From: Rhizobiales bacterium dw_265
Lineage (GTDB): Bacteria; Pseudomonadota; Alphaproteobacteria; Micropepsales; Micropepsaceae
DNA: 64,000 bases
NCBI GenBank assembly: GCA_018449595.1
Contig: JAAVUU010000001.1
Location: 930,001-994,000 of the forward strand
Reading direction: 5' to 3'
Position 1 is the first letter of the stretch, and each line of letters begins with the position of its first letter. The translations under genes and the position numbers were made by a program. This document shows, piece by piece, positions 23,972 through 35,018 of this stretch. The notes under the pieces are model-generated. The model saw nothing but the letters and a program-made list of their open reading frames with translations. It made no database searches and was not told the DNA's origin.

Positions 23972-25186
23972 ATGACCATCGAAATCAAAGTGCCCGCGAT
24001 GGGCGAGTCCGTGACCGAAGCCACCATTTCCAAGTGGTTCAAGAAGGAAGGCGATGCGGTAAAGCGCGACGAGCCCCTGCTGGAACTGGAAACCGACAAG
24101 GTCACGGTGGAAGTGCCCTCGCCCGCCGACGGCGCGATTGAATCCATTTCGGCCCTGGCCGGCGCCACCGTTGCGGTCGGCGCGCTCTTGGGCGCCATCG
24201 CCGAAGGCGCGGCCGGTGCGGCGAAGGCTGAAGCCCCGAAAGCCGAAGCCCCCAAGCCCGCCCCTGCTCCGGTCGCCGCTCCGGCGCCCGCGGCGCCCAA
24301 GGTCGATGCGCCCGCCATGCCTTCGGCCCGCCGCATCTCTGAAGAATCCGGCGTGCCGCTGTCTTCCGTCGCCGGCACCGGCCGCGACGGCCGCGTCACC
24401 AAGGGCGACATGCTGGGGGCGCTGGCCGCCCGCGCTTCCGCGCCGGTCGCCGCCGCGCCGGCCCCCGCCGGCCCGCGCCACCAGGCCGACCGCGAGGAAC
24501 GCGTGCCGATGACCCGCCTGCGCAAGACCATCGCGCTGCGCCTGAAGGAATCGCAGAACACCGCCGCCCAGCTCACCACTTTCAACGAAGTGGACATGAC
24601 GGCGGTGATGGGCCTGCGCGCCGCCTACAAGGACGTGTTCGAGAAGAAACACGGCGTCAAGATGGGCTTCATGGGCTTCTTCACCAAGGCCGTGGTCGCG
24701 GCGCTGAAGGAACTGCCCAACGTCAATGCCGAGATCGAGGGCGACAATATCGTCTACAAGAATTACTACGACATCGGCATCGCGGTCTCGACCGAGCGCG
24801 GGTTGGTGGTGCCGGTGGTGCGTGACGCCGACCAGTTGTCGCTGGCCGGGATCGAAAAGGCCATCGCCGATTTCGGCGGCCGCGCCCGCGACAACAAGCT
24901 GAAGCTGGAAGAACTGCAGGGCGGCACCTTCAGCATCACCAATGGCGGGGTGTTCGGCTCGCTGATGTCCACGCCCATCCTGAACTCGCCCCAGTCCGCC
25001 ATCCTGGGCATGCACAAGATCCAGCCCCGCCCCATGGCGGTTGGCGACAAGATCGAAATCCGCCCGATGATGTACCTGGCGCTGTCCTACGACCACCGCA
25101 TCGTGGATGGCCGCGAGGCCGTCACCTTCCTGGTCAAGGTCAAGGACAATCTGGAAGATCCCCAGCGCATGCTGCTGGACGTCTGA
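23972..25186 (+). CDS. sucB: Dihydrolipoyllysine-residue succinyltransferase (E2)
   Basis: A 404-residue E2 core of the 2-oxoglutarate dehydrogenase complex. The lipoyl domain (residues 1-75) carries Lys43 in [11 protein letters not shown] for lipoylation. An Ala/Pro-rich linker follows. The E1/E3-binding domain is at about 113-150 ([29 protein letters not shown]). The catalytic domain (about 170-404) ends with [13 protein letters not shown], where His375 and Asp379 are the acyltransferase residues. Only one lipoyl domain is present, as is usual for SucB. The E3 gene lpd does not follow; fliX lies downstream on the other strand after a strong terminator. Confidence 0.98.
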   Translation: MTIEIKVPAMGESVTEATISKWFKKEGDAVKRDEPLLELETDKVTVEVPSPADGAIESISALAGATVAVGALLGAIAEGAAGAAKAEAPKAEAPKPAPAPVAAPAPAAPKVDAPAMPSARRISEESGVPLSSVAGTGRDGRVTKGDMLGALAARASAPVAAAPAPAGPRHQADREERVPMTRLRKTIALRLKESQNTAAQLTTFNEVDMTAVMGLRAAYKDVFEKKHGVKMGFMGFFTKAVVAALKELPNVNAEIEGDNIVYKNYYDIGIAVSTERGLVVPVVRDADQLSLAGIEKAIADFGGRARDNKLKLEELQGGTFSITNGGVFGSLMSTPILNSPQSAILGMHKIQPRPMAVGDKIEIRPMMYLALSYDHRIVDGREAVTFLVKVKDNLEDPQRMLLDV

Positions 25187-25268
25187 TTTTCCAATGGCCT
25201 TCGCTGGCCCGGCGCGCGCATAGCGCGCCATTAGATAAAATGGCGCTTCGCGCCAAGCCAGCTACGGC

Positions 25269-25296
25269 AAAAAGGCGCCTTCGGGCGCCTTTTTTG
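25269..25296. terminator. Bidirectional terminator between sucB and fliX
   Basis: An 11-bp stem, AAAAAGGCGCC (25269-25279) and GGCGCCTTTTT (25284-25294), closed by a stable TTCG tetraloop. A and T runs on both sides let it work for both convergent genes. Two smaller hairpins (GGCGCGC at about 25212 and TGGCGC-TTC-GCGCCA at about 25243-25258) precede it. Confidence 0.9.
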
Positions 25297-25298
25297 TT

Positions 25299-25727
25299 TC
25301 AGGCCGTTCGCTTGTCCAGCACTTCCAGTTTCGCCAGTTCGACATGCGCCCGCAGTTCGATCTGGTCCAGCACGTCCTGCAGCTTGGGATCGGCGAAGGC
25401 TTCGTGGCGGCGGGTGACGGCGGCGGCCAGCTTGTTCAGGGTGGCGCGGGGAATGCCGCCGGCCAAAAGGCCGTCGCGCACCGAATCCAGCAGGTCCAGC
25501 AGCTGTTCGCCATGCGCCAGGCCCTTGGACCTTCCCTGGGTGGAATCGTCCATCCCCTGCAGCATCAGGATGGAATCCAGCGCCGCGATGGGGCCGGGGC
25601 CGGCGACGATCTGGGCAGGACTTTCCGCCGTGTCGGACACGATGAAGCCGCCGCCGGCGCTGGCGGATGCCTTGCGCTTGACGGCGGATGTCTCGACTCT
25701 GCCCGGGCCCTTGATTTCCATGGCCAT
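25299..25727 (-). CDS. fliX: FliX flagellar assembly regulator
   Basis: A 142-residue FliX homologue. In Caulobacter FliX is a trans-acting factor that couples class II flagellar assembly to FlbD-dependent late gene expression. The short N-terminus MAMEIKGPGRVET, the Ser/Ala-rich linker, the block PIAALDSILMLQGMDD and the helical C-terminus (LLDLLDSVRDGLL, LDQIELRAHVELAKLE) fit the family. I start at ATG 25727, preceded by CACGGAAAC; an earlier ATG at 25763 would add an unconserved leader. No other flagellar gene is in the window, so it is separated here from its frequent neighbour flgI. A weak CtrA-like box (TTAA-N7-TTTC at 25776-25790) lies upstream. Confidence 0.85.
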   Translation of the reverse strand: MAMEIKGPGRVETSAVKRKASASAGGGFIVSDTAESPAQIVAGPGPIAALDSILMLQGMDDSTQGRSKGLAHGEQLLDLLDSVRDGLLAGGIPRATLNKLAAAVTRRHEAFADPKLQDVLDQIELRAHVELAKLEVLDKRTA

Positions 25728-25889
25728 GTTTCCGTGAGACGTCCCACTGCGACACACCAGCATCCCCCCACATGGTTAAGGAAGGGTTTCAGGCCCGGCA
25801 AAGGTGCCGCCCCGGCACGCAAAAGCCGCCAAAATCCTGGCACAGGGCTTGAAAGATACCGGGCGTAACCGGAATTGGAGAGATTGCCC

Positions 25890-26306
25890 ATGTATGGCGA
25901 TCGTAGAACACCGTTGATGGCCCTGCTGCTGGTGATGCTGCTTTTGATGGCGGGCGTCGCCTATTGGAAGCTGGTCCACAAGACCAACATCGGCCCCTAT
26001 GGCGCCATCGCCATGTCGGACACCTCGCTCACCTATGGCGGCGCCTGGGGCTATCCCGACCCGCTCACGGCCTACAAGCGTTCGATCGGCGAATGCAACA
26101 AGGCGTCGGGCGGCACCGACTGCGTGGTCAAGGTCACCCTGAAGGAGAATTGCGGCGCGCTGGCGATCAGCGTCGAACGCAACGCCTCGTTCCTGGTGCA
26201 GGGCCGCGACCAGGTCGCCACCACCGCCACCGCCATGGCCCAGTGCCAGGCGACCGGCGCCAGCGACTGTTCGATTAAAGAGAACATCTGCTCGAGCGCG
26301 TCTTAA
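25890..26306 (+). CDS. DUF4189 domain-containing membrane-anchored protein
   Basis: A 138-residue protein. The start is ATG 25890, with TTGGAGAGA as ribosome-binding site. Residues about 9-30 are a single transmembrane or uncleaved signal segment (LMALLLVMLLLMAGVAYW). The rest matches the DUF4189 pattern: YGAIAMSD, YKRSIGECNKASGGTDCVVKV, ENCGALAISVERN, followed by Cys near the end (QCQATGASDCSIKENIC). Six cysteines in the periplasmic part probably pair as disulfides. DUF4189 proteins are exported and of unknown function. It is monocistronic and convergent with rlmH; a hairpin lies between. Confidence 0.8.
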   Translation: MYGDRRTPLMALLLVMLLLMAGVAYWKLVHKTNIGPYGAIAMSDTSLTYGGAWGYPDPLTAYKRSIGECNKASGGTDCVVKVTLKENCGALAISVERNASFLVQGRDQVATTATAMAQCQATGASDCSIKENICSSAS

Positions 26307-26352
26307 GTTGAACCCCTCCGGCTTTCGCTGGCCCCAGGGCCAGCTACAGCCA

Positions 26353-26386
26353 CCTCCCCTTTCGTGCGCTACGCGCAAAGGGGAGG
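26353..26386. terminator. Hairpin between the DUF4189 gene and rlmH
   Basis: CCTCCCCTTT (26353-26362) pairs with AAAGGGGAGG (26377-26386), with further GC pairing inside. No long T run follows on either strand, so its role as a terminator is uncertain. It sits between two convergent genes. Confidence 0.5.
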
Positions 26387-26405
26387 CGGGCCTGTGCGTC
26401 TGCAA

Positions 26406-26888
26406 TCAAGCCCTGTGATACGGATGGCCCGCTAAAATGGTGAGCGCGCGATAGACCTGTTCGGTCAACAGCGCGCGCGCCAGCAGGTGCGGCCAGGTCT
26501 GCGGCCCGAAGGCCAGGCTGCGGCCGGCCTTCTTGCCCGGCAGCAGCGCCAGGCCGTCGGGACCGCCGATCACAAAGGCCATGTCCTTGGTGCCGACATC
26601 GCGCAGCGAGCCCAGCATCTCGGCAAAGTCCTCGCTGGTCATGCCCTTGCCGCGCGCATCCAGCAGGACGACATGGGCGCCATCGGGCAGCCGCGCCGCC
26701 AGCCGCTCGGCCTCGTCCTTCATGCGGGCGGCGACGTCGCGGTGTTTGGAGACCGGCAGTTCCTCCAGCGCCACGGCGGTGAAGCCCATGTTGCGGCCCA
26801 GCTTGCGGGCGCGGTCGCAGAAATCCTCGCACAACAGGCCTTCCGGCGTGCCGCGCATATGGCCGATGGCATAGATCCAGAGGCGCAT
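26406..26888 (-). CDS. rlmH: 23S rRNA (pseudouridine1915-N3)-methyltransferase RlmH
   Basis: A 160-residue SPOUT methyltransferase that methylates pseudouridine 1915 in helix 69 of 23S rRNA on assembled 70S ribosomes, using S-adenosylmethionine. Family marks are LLDARGKGMTSEDFA, FVIGGPDGL (cofactor-binding knot), LLTEQVYRALTILAGHPYHR at the C-terminus. Length is standard. It is the last gene of the leftward obgE-proB-proA-nadD-rsfS-rlmH run, four bases after rsfS, an order common in alphaproteobacteria. Confidence 0.96.
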   Translation of the reverse strand: MRLWIYAIGHMRGTPEGLLCEDFCDRARKLGRNMGFTAVALEELPVSKHRDVAARMKDEAERLAARLPDGAHVVLLDARGKGMTSEDFAEMLGSLRDVGTKDMAFVIGGPDGLALLPGKKAGRSLAFGPQTWPHLLARALLTEQVYRALTILAGHPYHRA

Positions 26889-26892
26889 TACG

Positions 26893-27252
26893 TCAGCTTT
26901 TCTGGCGCGCGCCGACCGACCACATGCCTTCCAGGTCGTAATAGTCGCGCACTTCCGGGCGGAACAGATGCACGATCACGTCGCCCGCATCCACCAGCAC
27001 CCAGTCGCCCTGGCCCTGGCCGCTGACGGGGCGCGTGCCATAGCCGCTTTCCTTCAGCCGCCGCGCCAGATGTTCGGCCATGGCGGCGACATGGCGCGAC
27101 GAGCGGCCCGAGGCGACGACGGCGGCATCGCACAAAGCCGAGCGGCCTTCCAGGTCTATGGTGACGATGTTTTCCGCCTTGTCGTCATCCAGCGAAACCA
27201 GGATGCGCTTCAGCAGGTCGCTCTGCGGCGCGGGTTTGCGGGCCGCTTTCAC
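26893..27252 (-). CDS. rsfS: Ribosome silencing factor RsfS
   Basis: RsfS binds L14 on the 50S subunit and blocks subunit joining when nutrients fall. The core is evident: LLKRILVSLDDDKAENIVTIDLEG, CDAAVVASGRSSRHV, WVLVDAGDVIVHLF, YYDLEGMWS. Coordinates use GTG 27252, the first canonical start, giving 119 residues. I think translation begins earlier: the frame stays open back to 27432 through a Lys/Ala/Pro-rich tail (KKAPAKK-type repeats), with AAGGAA (27411-27406) placed seven bases before an in-frame CTG at 27399. GTG 27252 has no such site. The longer form would be 168 residues. The nadD stop lies just upstream (27418-27416). Confidence 0.9.
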   Translation of the reverse strand: MKAARKPAPQSDLLKRILVSLDDDKAENIVTIDLEGRSALCDAAVVASGRSSRHVAAMAEHLARRLKESGYGTRPVSGQGQGDWVLVDAGDVIVHLFRPEVRDYYDLEGMWSVGARQKS

Positions 27253-27415
27253 GGCGGCCGGCGCAGGCTTTTTGGCGGCCTTGCGGGCGGGCTTTTTGGC
27301 GGGCGCTTTTTTTGCGGGTTTGGAAGCGGCCTTCTTGGCCGGGGCCTTTTTTGCCGCCTTGGGGGCGGTTTTCTTTACAGGCTTTTTGGCGGCTTTCAGG
27401 GCGCGTTCCTTTGGG

Positions 27416-28024
27416 TCAGAGAATTGAATTTAGCATGGCCCCGGCGGCGGCACCAAGGGTCTGTTCGCGCCGGCGGGTCGAGCTGTCCCAATTGCGATGG
27501 CCGTCCAGGATCGCCAGCGACGGCGCGGGACCCAAATGGCGCGAAATGCCCAGCCGCCGGGCCAGCGGCGCATGCAGCGGCGCCAGCACCGACCCGGGCC
27601 GCCGCACCACGGCGATGGGAATGCGCGCCGCGACCTGGCGCCAGCGCCGCCAGCGGGAGAATTGCTCCAGATTGTCGCTGCCCATCAGCCAGACAAAGGC
27701 CACATGCGGGAACCGGCGCTGCAGCGCGGTGACGGTGTCGATGGTGTAGCGGGTGCCCAAGGCGCGCTCGATGCCGGTAACGCGGATATAGGGCGCGCGC
27801 GCGATATGCCTGGCCTGCGCCAGCCTGGGCGGCAGGGCCTCGGGCTGCGGCTTCAGCGGATTGCCGGGCGACACCAGCCACCAGACATAATCCAGCTTCA
27901 GCGCCCGGCGCGCCACCTCGCTGACATAGAGATGGCCGTCATGCGCGGGATCGAAACTACCGCCCAGCAGGCCGATGCGCAGGCCGTCCGCGACGGGGCC
28001 CGGCGGCGCGATCCATGTCAAGGG
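27416..28024 (-). CDS. nadD: Nicotinate-nucleotide adenylyltransferase
   Basis: NadD adenylates nicotinate mononucleotide with ATP in NAD synthesis. The nucleotidyltransferase signature GGSFDPAHDGH is near residue 20; a C-terminal SSTRRRE matches the second nucleotide-binding motif. I place the start at TTG 28024 (reading MTWIAPPGP), seven bases after the proA stop, giving 202 residues, the usual size. The open frame extends to 28213, but that part overlaps the end of proA in another frame and looks non-coding. No strong ribosome-binding site is visible, so coupling to proA is likely. An alternative start is ATG 28069. Confidence 0.92.
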   Translation of the reverse strand, partial: PLTWIAPPGPVADGLRIGLLGGSFDPAHDGHLYVSEVARRALKLDYVWWLVSPGNPLKPQPEALPPRLAQARHIARAPYIRVTGIERALGTRYTIDTVTALQRRFPHVAFVWLMGSDNLEQFSRWRRWRQVAARIPIAVVRRPGSVLAPLHAPLARRLGISRHLGPAPSLAILDGHRNWDSSTRRREQTLGAAAGAMLNSIL

Positions 28025-28031
28025 CGGGTAC

Positions 28032-29308
28032 TCATGGCCGTGTTTGGCCTGTGCCGCGCACCACATATTTGAAGGTGGTGAGCTGTTCGGCGCCGACCGG
28101 GCCGCGGGCGTGCATCTTGCCGGTGCCGATGCCGATTTCCGCGCCCATGCCGAATTCGCCCCCGTCCGCGAATTGTGTCGAGGCGTTCCACAACACGATG
28201 GCGCTGTCGACACTGTTCATAAAGGTCTCGGCGGCGGCGGCGTCTTCGGTGACGATGGAGTCGGTGTGATGCGAGCCGTATTTCTCGACATGCTGGATTG
28301 CCTGTTCCAGCCCGTCCACCACCCGCACCGCGATGATGGCGTCGAGATATTCGGTCTTCCAGTCTTCTTCCGTGGCGGGGATGGCGGCGGGATAGACCGC
28401 GCGCACCGCCTCGTCGCCGCGGATTTCGCAGCCGGCTTTCGCCAGGTCTTCCATCACCGGCACGCCATGGCTGACCAGCACGGCACGGTCCACCAGCAGG
28501 GTCTCGGCCGAACCGCAGACGCTGGTACGCCGCATCTTGGCGTTCAGCGCGATGCTGCGCGCGGTTTCCAGGTCGGCGGCGGCGTGGATATAGACATGGC
28601 AAAGCCCTTCCAGATGCGCCAGCACCGGCACCTTGGCTTCGTTGATGACGCGGCCCGTGAGCCCTTTGCCGCCGCGCGGAATGATCAAATCCACCGCGCC
28701 GTTCAAGCCTTCCAGCATCATGCCGACGGCGGCGCGGTCGGTGGACTGGACCACCTGGATAGCGGTTTGCGGCAAGCCCGCCGCTTTCAATCCTTCCGCC
28801 ATCGCCTGCTGGATAGCACCGGACGAACGAATGGAATCCGATCCGCCGCGCAGGATGGCGACATTGCCCGACTTCAAGGCCAGGGCCCCGGCATCGGCCG
28901 TCACATTGGGGCGGGATTCATAGATGATGCCGATGACGCCGATGGGCGTCGCCACCCGGGCGATGTCCAGCCCATTGGGCCGCGACCAGCGCGCCAACTC
29001 GCGCCCCACCGGATCGGGCAGCGCCGCGACCACCTCGATGCCCTTGGCCATCGCCTCGATGCGGGCATCGTTCAGCATCAGCCGGTCCACCATGTTGGCG
29101 GGCATGCCGGCGGCGTGCGCGGCTTCGATGTCGCCCTTGTTGGCGGCCAGGATATCGGCGGCGCGGCTGCGGATGGCGGCGGCGGCCACCACCAGCGCCT
29201 TGGTCTTGGCGTCGCCGCTTGCCTCGCGCATGGCGCGGGCCGCATCGCGGGCGGCGGCGCCGATGGTCATCATTTCGGCGGCGAGTGCGTCGGTGGAATT
29301 GTGAACAG

Positions 29309-29312
<4 letters not shown>
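28032..29312 (-). CDS. proA: Glutamate-5-semialdehyde dehydrogenase
   Basis: A 426-residue gamma-glutamyl phosphate reductase, second step of proline synthesis, NADPH-dependent. The catalytic Cys lies in [15 protein letters not shown]. Other family segments are [41 protein letters not shown] [14 protein letters not shown] and the C-terminal [16 protein letters not shown]. It overlaps proB by four bases (29309-29312), so the two enzymes are co-translated, fitting their channelled unstable intermediate. Placed between proB and nadD in the obgE cluster. Confidence 0.98.
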
Positions 29313-32305
<2,993 letters not shown>

Positions 32306-32340
32306 GACATTCCCCGCTCGTTCCTTTCGATGCGAGGAAT

Positions 32341-32368
32341 AAAAAAGGGAGATGGCGGACCATCTCCC
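32341..32368 (-). terminator. Rho-independent terminator after rplU-rpmA
   Basis: On the minus strand, GGGAGATGG (32368-32360 read as complement) forms a 9-bp stem with a four-base loop; arms are at 32347-32355 and 32360-32368. It is followed by T6 (32346-32341). It lies only about 36 bp before the acetyltransferase start. Confidence 0.85.
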
Positions 32369-32380
32369 TCGCACATAACG

Positions 32381-32404
32381 GGCCGCCACATTTGTGTGGC
32401 GGCC
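32381..32404 (-). terminator. Second hairpin just after rpmA
   Basis: A perfect 10-bp stem, GGCCGCCACA (32381-32390) with TGTGGCGGCC (32395-32404), loop TTTG, 16 bases after the rpmA stop. No T run follows; it may stabilise the mRNA end or work with the terminator next to it. Confidence 0.6.
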
Positions 32405-32420
32405 TATGTCTTCAGCCGCC

Positions 32421-32702
32421 TTATTCTGCCGCCACCTTGGCCGCCGGATTCGCGGCCACAACGGACACGAAGGTACGGCGCTTGTAGCCGCTCGCGAACG
32501 ACACGCGGCCGTCACGAAGCGCGAAAAGGGTATGGTCCTTGCCCATGCCCACGCCTGCGCCGGCATAGAATTTGGTGCCGCGCTGGCGCACGATCACATT
32601 GCCGCCGGCAACGGCTTCGCCGCCGAACAGCTTGACGCCCAGCATCTTGGGGTTGGAATCGCGACCGTTGCGCGAGGAACCGCCAGCTTTCTTGTGTGCC
32701 AT
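32421..32702 (-). CDS. rpmA: 50S ribosomal protein L27
   Basis: A 93-residue L27, whose N-terminus reaches the peptidyl transferase centre. The start [19 protein letters not shown] is the conserved N-terminal tail; the core has [24 protein letters not shown]. Lies 51 bp after rplU on the same transcript. A short C-terminal extension ([13 protein letters not shown]) is typical of alphaproteobacteria. Two hairpins follow. Confidence 0.98.
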   Translation of the reverse strand: MAHKKAGGSSRNGRDSNPKMLGVKLFGGEAVAGGNVIVRQRGTKFYAGAGVGMGKDHTLFALRDGRVSFASGYKRRTFVSVVAANPAAKVAAE

Positions 32703-32753
32703 GACCTTAAACCTCTAACTCGACATTGCAGGGCAGTGATGCCCCCGCGGGCG

Positions 32754-33062
32754 TCAGCCCGCAGAAATTGAAAGCACCTTCACGGTCGTGAAGTGCTGGC
32801 GATGACCGCGCTTGCGGTGGGTGTTCTTGCGGCGGCGTTTCTTGAAGGCGATGACCTTCTCGCCCTGGCCATGGTCCAGGATCTCGCACTGGACCGACGC
32901 GCCAGCCACGAGGGGAGCACCGATCTTGGGGGTGTCGCCGCCCAGCATCAGCACTTCCAAGTCGAGCTTGGAACCGACATCGCCGGTCAGGCTTTCGACC
33001 TTCAGAACCGTGTCCTGGCTCACTTTATACTGTTTTCCGCCGGTGCGGACGACCGCGTACAT
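32754..33062 (-). CDS. rplU: 50S ribosomal protein L21
   Basis: A 102-residue L21, which binds domain I of 23S rRNA with L20. MYAVVRTGGKQYKVSQ is the conserved start; GEKVIAFKKRRRKNTHRKRGHRQ is the basic RNA-binding loop near the C-terminus (written in part here: KKRRRKN, KRGHRQ). First gene of the rplU-rpmA transcript. A good promoter (TTGACC, 16 bp, TATATT) sits 60-90 bp upstream, with a short leader hairpin between. Confidence 0.98.
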   Translation of the reverse strand: MYAVVRTGGKQYKVSQDTVLKVESLTGDVGSKLDLEVLMLGGDTPKIGAPLVAGASVQCEILDHGQGEKVIAFKKRRRKNTHRKRGHRQHFTTVKVLSISAG

Positions 33063-33093
33063 GGCCTAATTCCTTGAATATACAGGGTTTCCA

Positions 33094-33109
33094 CAAGACG
33101 CGAGTCTTG
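33094..33109 (-). promoter_or_regulatory. Leader hairpin upstream of rplU
   Basis: CAAGAC and GTCTTG form a 6-bp stem with a four-base loop in the rplU 5' leader, between the predicted promoter and the start codon. It could be a ribosomal-protein autoregulatory site, but it is short and no protein-binding consensus is recognisable. Confidence 0.4.
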
Positions 33110-33122
33110 CGGCGAGCGGCGG

Positions 33123-33150
33123 AATATACGCAAAGACTCCTTACGGTCAA
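33123..33150 (-). promoter_or_regulatory. Sigma-70-type promoter of rplU-rpmA
   Basis: Minus strand: -35 TTGACC (33150-33145), 16-bp spacer, -10 TATATT (33128-33123). Both hexamers are close to consensus. The -35 overlaps the stop codon of the upstream membrane-protein gene. Confidence 0.75.
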
Positions 33151-33713
33151 GTATCGGTTTCGCTGAGCCTTTTCAGGCGGTTTTGCTGGCGTTCCTGGAC
33201 CTGGGCGAACACCGCCCCAGCCAGCAGCACGACACCGACATAGATCGCGGCCCATTTGGCATTGGAGACGGTGAAGGCGATGCGCGCCAGATCGTCATTG
33301 CCCGCGCCCAGGAGGATGGACAGTTCCAGCCCGTTCTCCACCGCATCCAGCGCCGCGCCCGCGATCGGCACCGCCGCCAGCAGGGTCAGCAACCGGCGCA
33401 GCCGCCCCGGCCGGGGCGCGAAGCTCTCGCGGGTGATGATGCCGGCATGGAAGAAGGCCAGCGCATAAAGCGGCATCAGCAGGTAATCCAGCCCCAGGTT
33501 GAAGCCCACGCGCAGGCCATAGGGCAGCGGCGCCCAGACATACATGGCGGCGCGATAGGGGCCGATGCCGCCGAAGCCCTGCAGGTCGGCGGTGGAAAAG
33601 CCGGTCAGCGCCTTCAGCCGCAGATCCGATACCGCCAGCACGGCGAAAACGACCAGGGCCAGGACGGTGAAGATCGCCCAGCGCCGCCGCAGGATCTGTC
33701 TGGTGATACGCAT
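33147..33713 (-). CDS. Integral membrane protein of unknown function
   Basis: A 188-residue membrane protein I cannot assign. Start ATG 33713 (MRITRQILRRRWAIFTVLAL) is only 31 bp from the divergent phosphatase start. About four hydrophobic segments are visible: residues 12-30, 78-92 (LLMPLYALAFFHAG), 108-125 (LLTLLAAVPIAGAALDA) and 150-172 (WAAIYVGVVLLAGAVFA). A conserved-looking DAVENGLELS follows the third segment. The C-terminus is basic and cytoplasmic. Its stop overlaps the rplU promoter. Confidence 0.8.
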   Translation of the reverse strand: MRITRQILRRRWAIFTVLALVVFAVLAVSDLRLKALTGFSTADLQGFGGIGPYRAAMYVWAPLPYGLRVGFNLGLDYLLMPLYALAFFHAGIITRESFAPRPGRLRRLLTLLAAVPIAGAALDAVENGLELSILLGAGNDDLARIAFTVSNAKWAAIYVGVVLLAGAVFAQVQERQQNRLKRLSETDT

Positions 33714-33744
33714 CGGGGCCTCGAAATATGCTAGTCCCCAGTCT

Positions 33745-34380
33745 ATGCGATCCGCGCACCCGCGAACAATTGGCGACCTGCTGTACAACTTCCACTGGGT
33801 GGTGCCCGGCGAAGCGGCGCGCGCCATGCAGGCCTGGGCCGGGGGGCTCAGGGGCTTCCTGCAAAAGCGCGGCATCCGCGCCATCGTCAACCTGCGCGGC
33901 CGCAACGACGACCTGGGCTGGTGGCAGGCGGAAACCGCCATCGCCAGATCCGCCGGCATCACCCATCTCGACGCCATGCTGGATTCGCGCAAGCTGCCGA
34001 CGCGGGAAATGCTGGTGCGGCTGGTCGAATGTTTCGACACCGCGCCACGGCCCTTTGTGCTGAAATGCTCCGGCGGCCAGGACCGCACCAGCTTTGCCGC
34101 CGCGCTCTATCTGATCCATCGGGGCGGCTGGCAGGCGATGGACGCCGCCATGGCGCAGTTCGCGCGCTTTCCCTATCTGCATTTCCCCAAGAAGAATCAG
34201 CGCTGGCTGAAACCCTTCCTGGATTTCGCGCGGCAGGATGCGAAGGGTGCGCCGCTGGCCGGCTGGATCGCGCAGTCCTATACGCCGGAAAACGCCAAAG
34301 CCTGGCTGAACGCGAACGGCCTGGCCGACAGCTATGCCGCGATCTTCACCGTGCCGACGCGTTCTCCGCATCAATGGTGA
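33745..34380 (+). CDS. Tyrosine/dual-specificity-type protein phosphatase
   Basis: A 211-residue protein with a protein-tyrosine-phosphatase active site: LKCSGGQDRTS contains Cys-x5-Arg, the phosphate-binding loop, at about residues 110-117. A candidate general acid Asp lies in THLDAMLDSRKLP. Upstream IRAIVNLRGRNDD matches the beta-strand and loop before the active site in bacterial PTPs. It has no signal peptide, so it is cytoplasmic. I start at ATG 33745 (MRSAHPRTIGD). Its end overlaps the alkB-like gene by seven bases, so they are translated together. The substrate is unknown. Confidence 0.85.
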   Translation: MRSAHPRTIGDLLYNFHWVVPGEAARAMQAWAGGLRGFLQKRGIRAIVNLRGRNDDLGWWQAETAIARSAGITHLDAMLDSRKLPTREMLVRLVECFDTAPRPFVLKCSGGQDRTSFAAALYLIHRGGWQAMDAAMAQFARFPYLHFPKKNQRWLKPFLDFARQDAKGAPLAGWIAQSYTPENAKAWLNANGLADSYAAIFTVPTRSPHQW

Positions 34381-34988
34381 GGCTGACGATTGCGCCGGGG
34401 GTGTTCCTGTGGCGCGAGAAATTCTCACCCTCCCAACAGAAAGCCCTGCTGGACGATGTGTTGCGGCGGCTGGAAGAGGCGCCGCTCTATCGCCCGGTAA
34501 TGCCGGGAACGGGCAAGCCCTTTTCGGCGGAAGAATCCAATTTCGGCCCGCTGGGCTGGGTCGCGGACAAAGCGGGTTATCGCTACCAGCCCGCCCATCC
34601 GCTGACGGCCAAGCCCTGGCCTGCCATTCCGTCCGCGCTGCTGGCGCTGTGGGACAAGATCAACGGGATGCCCGCGCCGCAATGCTGCCTGGTCAATCTC
34701 TATCGCGCCGGAGCGAAAATGGGCCTGCATCAGGACCGCGACGAGGGCGACACCAGCGCGGCGGTGATCGGCGTCTCGCTGGGCGACGAAGCCCTGTTCC
34801 GCATCGGAAGCGCCACGCGGGGCGGCAAGACCGTCAGCGTCACCCTGGCCTCCGGCGACGTCATCGCCTTTGGCGGCCCGGCGCGGCTGGCCTATCACGG
34901 CATCGACCGAATCAAGCCGGGCAGCTCGCGGCTGATTCCCAATGGCGGCCGGTTAAGCCTGACCTTGCGGCGGGTGGTTAAGCCATAA
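34374..34988 (+). CDS. alkB: AlkB family alpha-ketoglutarate-dependent dioxygenase
   Basis: A 204-residue Fe(II)/2-oxoglutarate dioxygenase that removes alkyl groups from nucleic-acid bases by oxidation. The iron ligands are His-x-Asp in LHQDRDEGD and a later His in AYHGIDRI. Arg residues in SSRLIPNGGRLSLTLRR match the 2-oxoglutarate and substrate side. CLVNLYRAGAKMGLHQD is a family hallmark. Start ATG 34374 lies inside the end of the phosphatase gene. No Ada gene is near, so it is not the E. coli ada-alkB arrangement. Confidence 0.93.
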   Translation: MVRLTIAPGVFLWREKFSPSQQKALLDDVLRRLEEAPLYRPVMPGTGKPFSAEESNFGPLGWVADKAGYRYQPAHPLTAKPWPAIPSALLALWDKINGMPAPQCCLVNLYRAGAKMGLHQDRDEGDTSAAVIGVSLGDEALFRIGSATRGGKTVSVTLASGDVIAFGGPARLAYHGIDRIKPGSSRLIPNGGRLSLTLRRVVKP

Positions 34989-35018
34989 AAAAAAGCCCCC
35001 GGCCGGGGGGCCGGGGGC
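34987..35018 (-). terminator. Leftward terminator right of alkB
   Basis: A 10-bp GC stem, GCCCCCGGCC (34995-35004) with GGCCGGGGGC (35009-35018), loop GGGG. The A8 run at 34987-34994 becomes U8 on the minus strand, so it terminates leftward transcription. On the plus strand only four A follow, so it would not terminate alkB well. Confidence 0.85.

Noticed and set aside
20741..25231. 1496-residue minus-strand open frame across sucA and sucB
   Set aside because: Covers two well-conserved TCA genes in antisense; no domain is recognisable in its translation.
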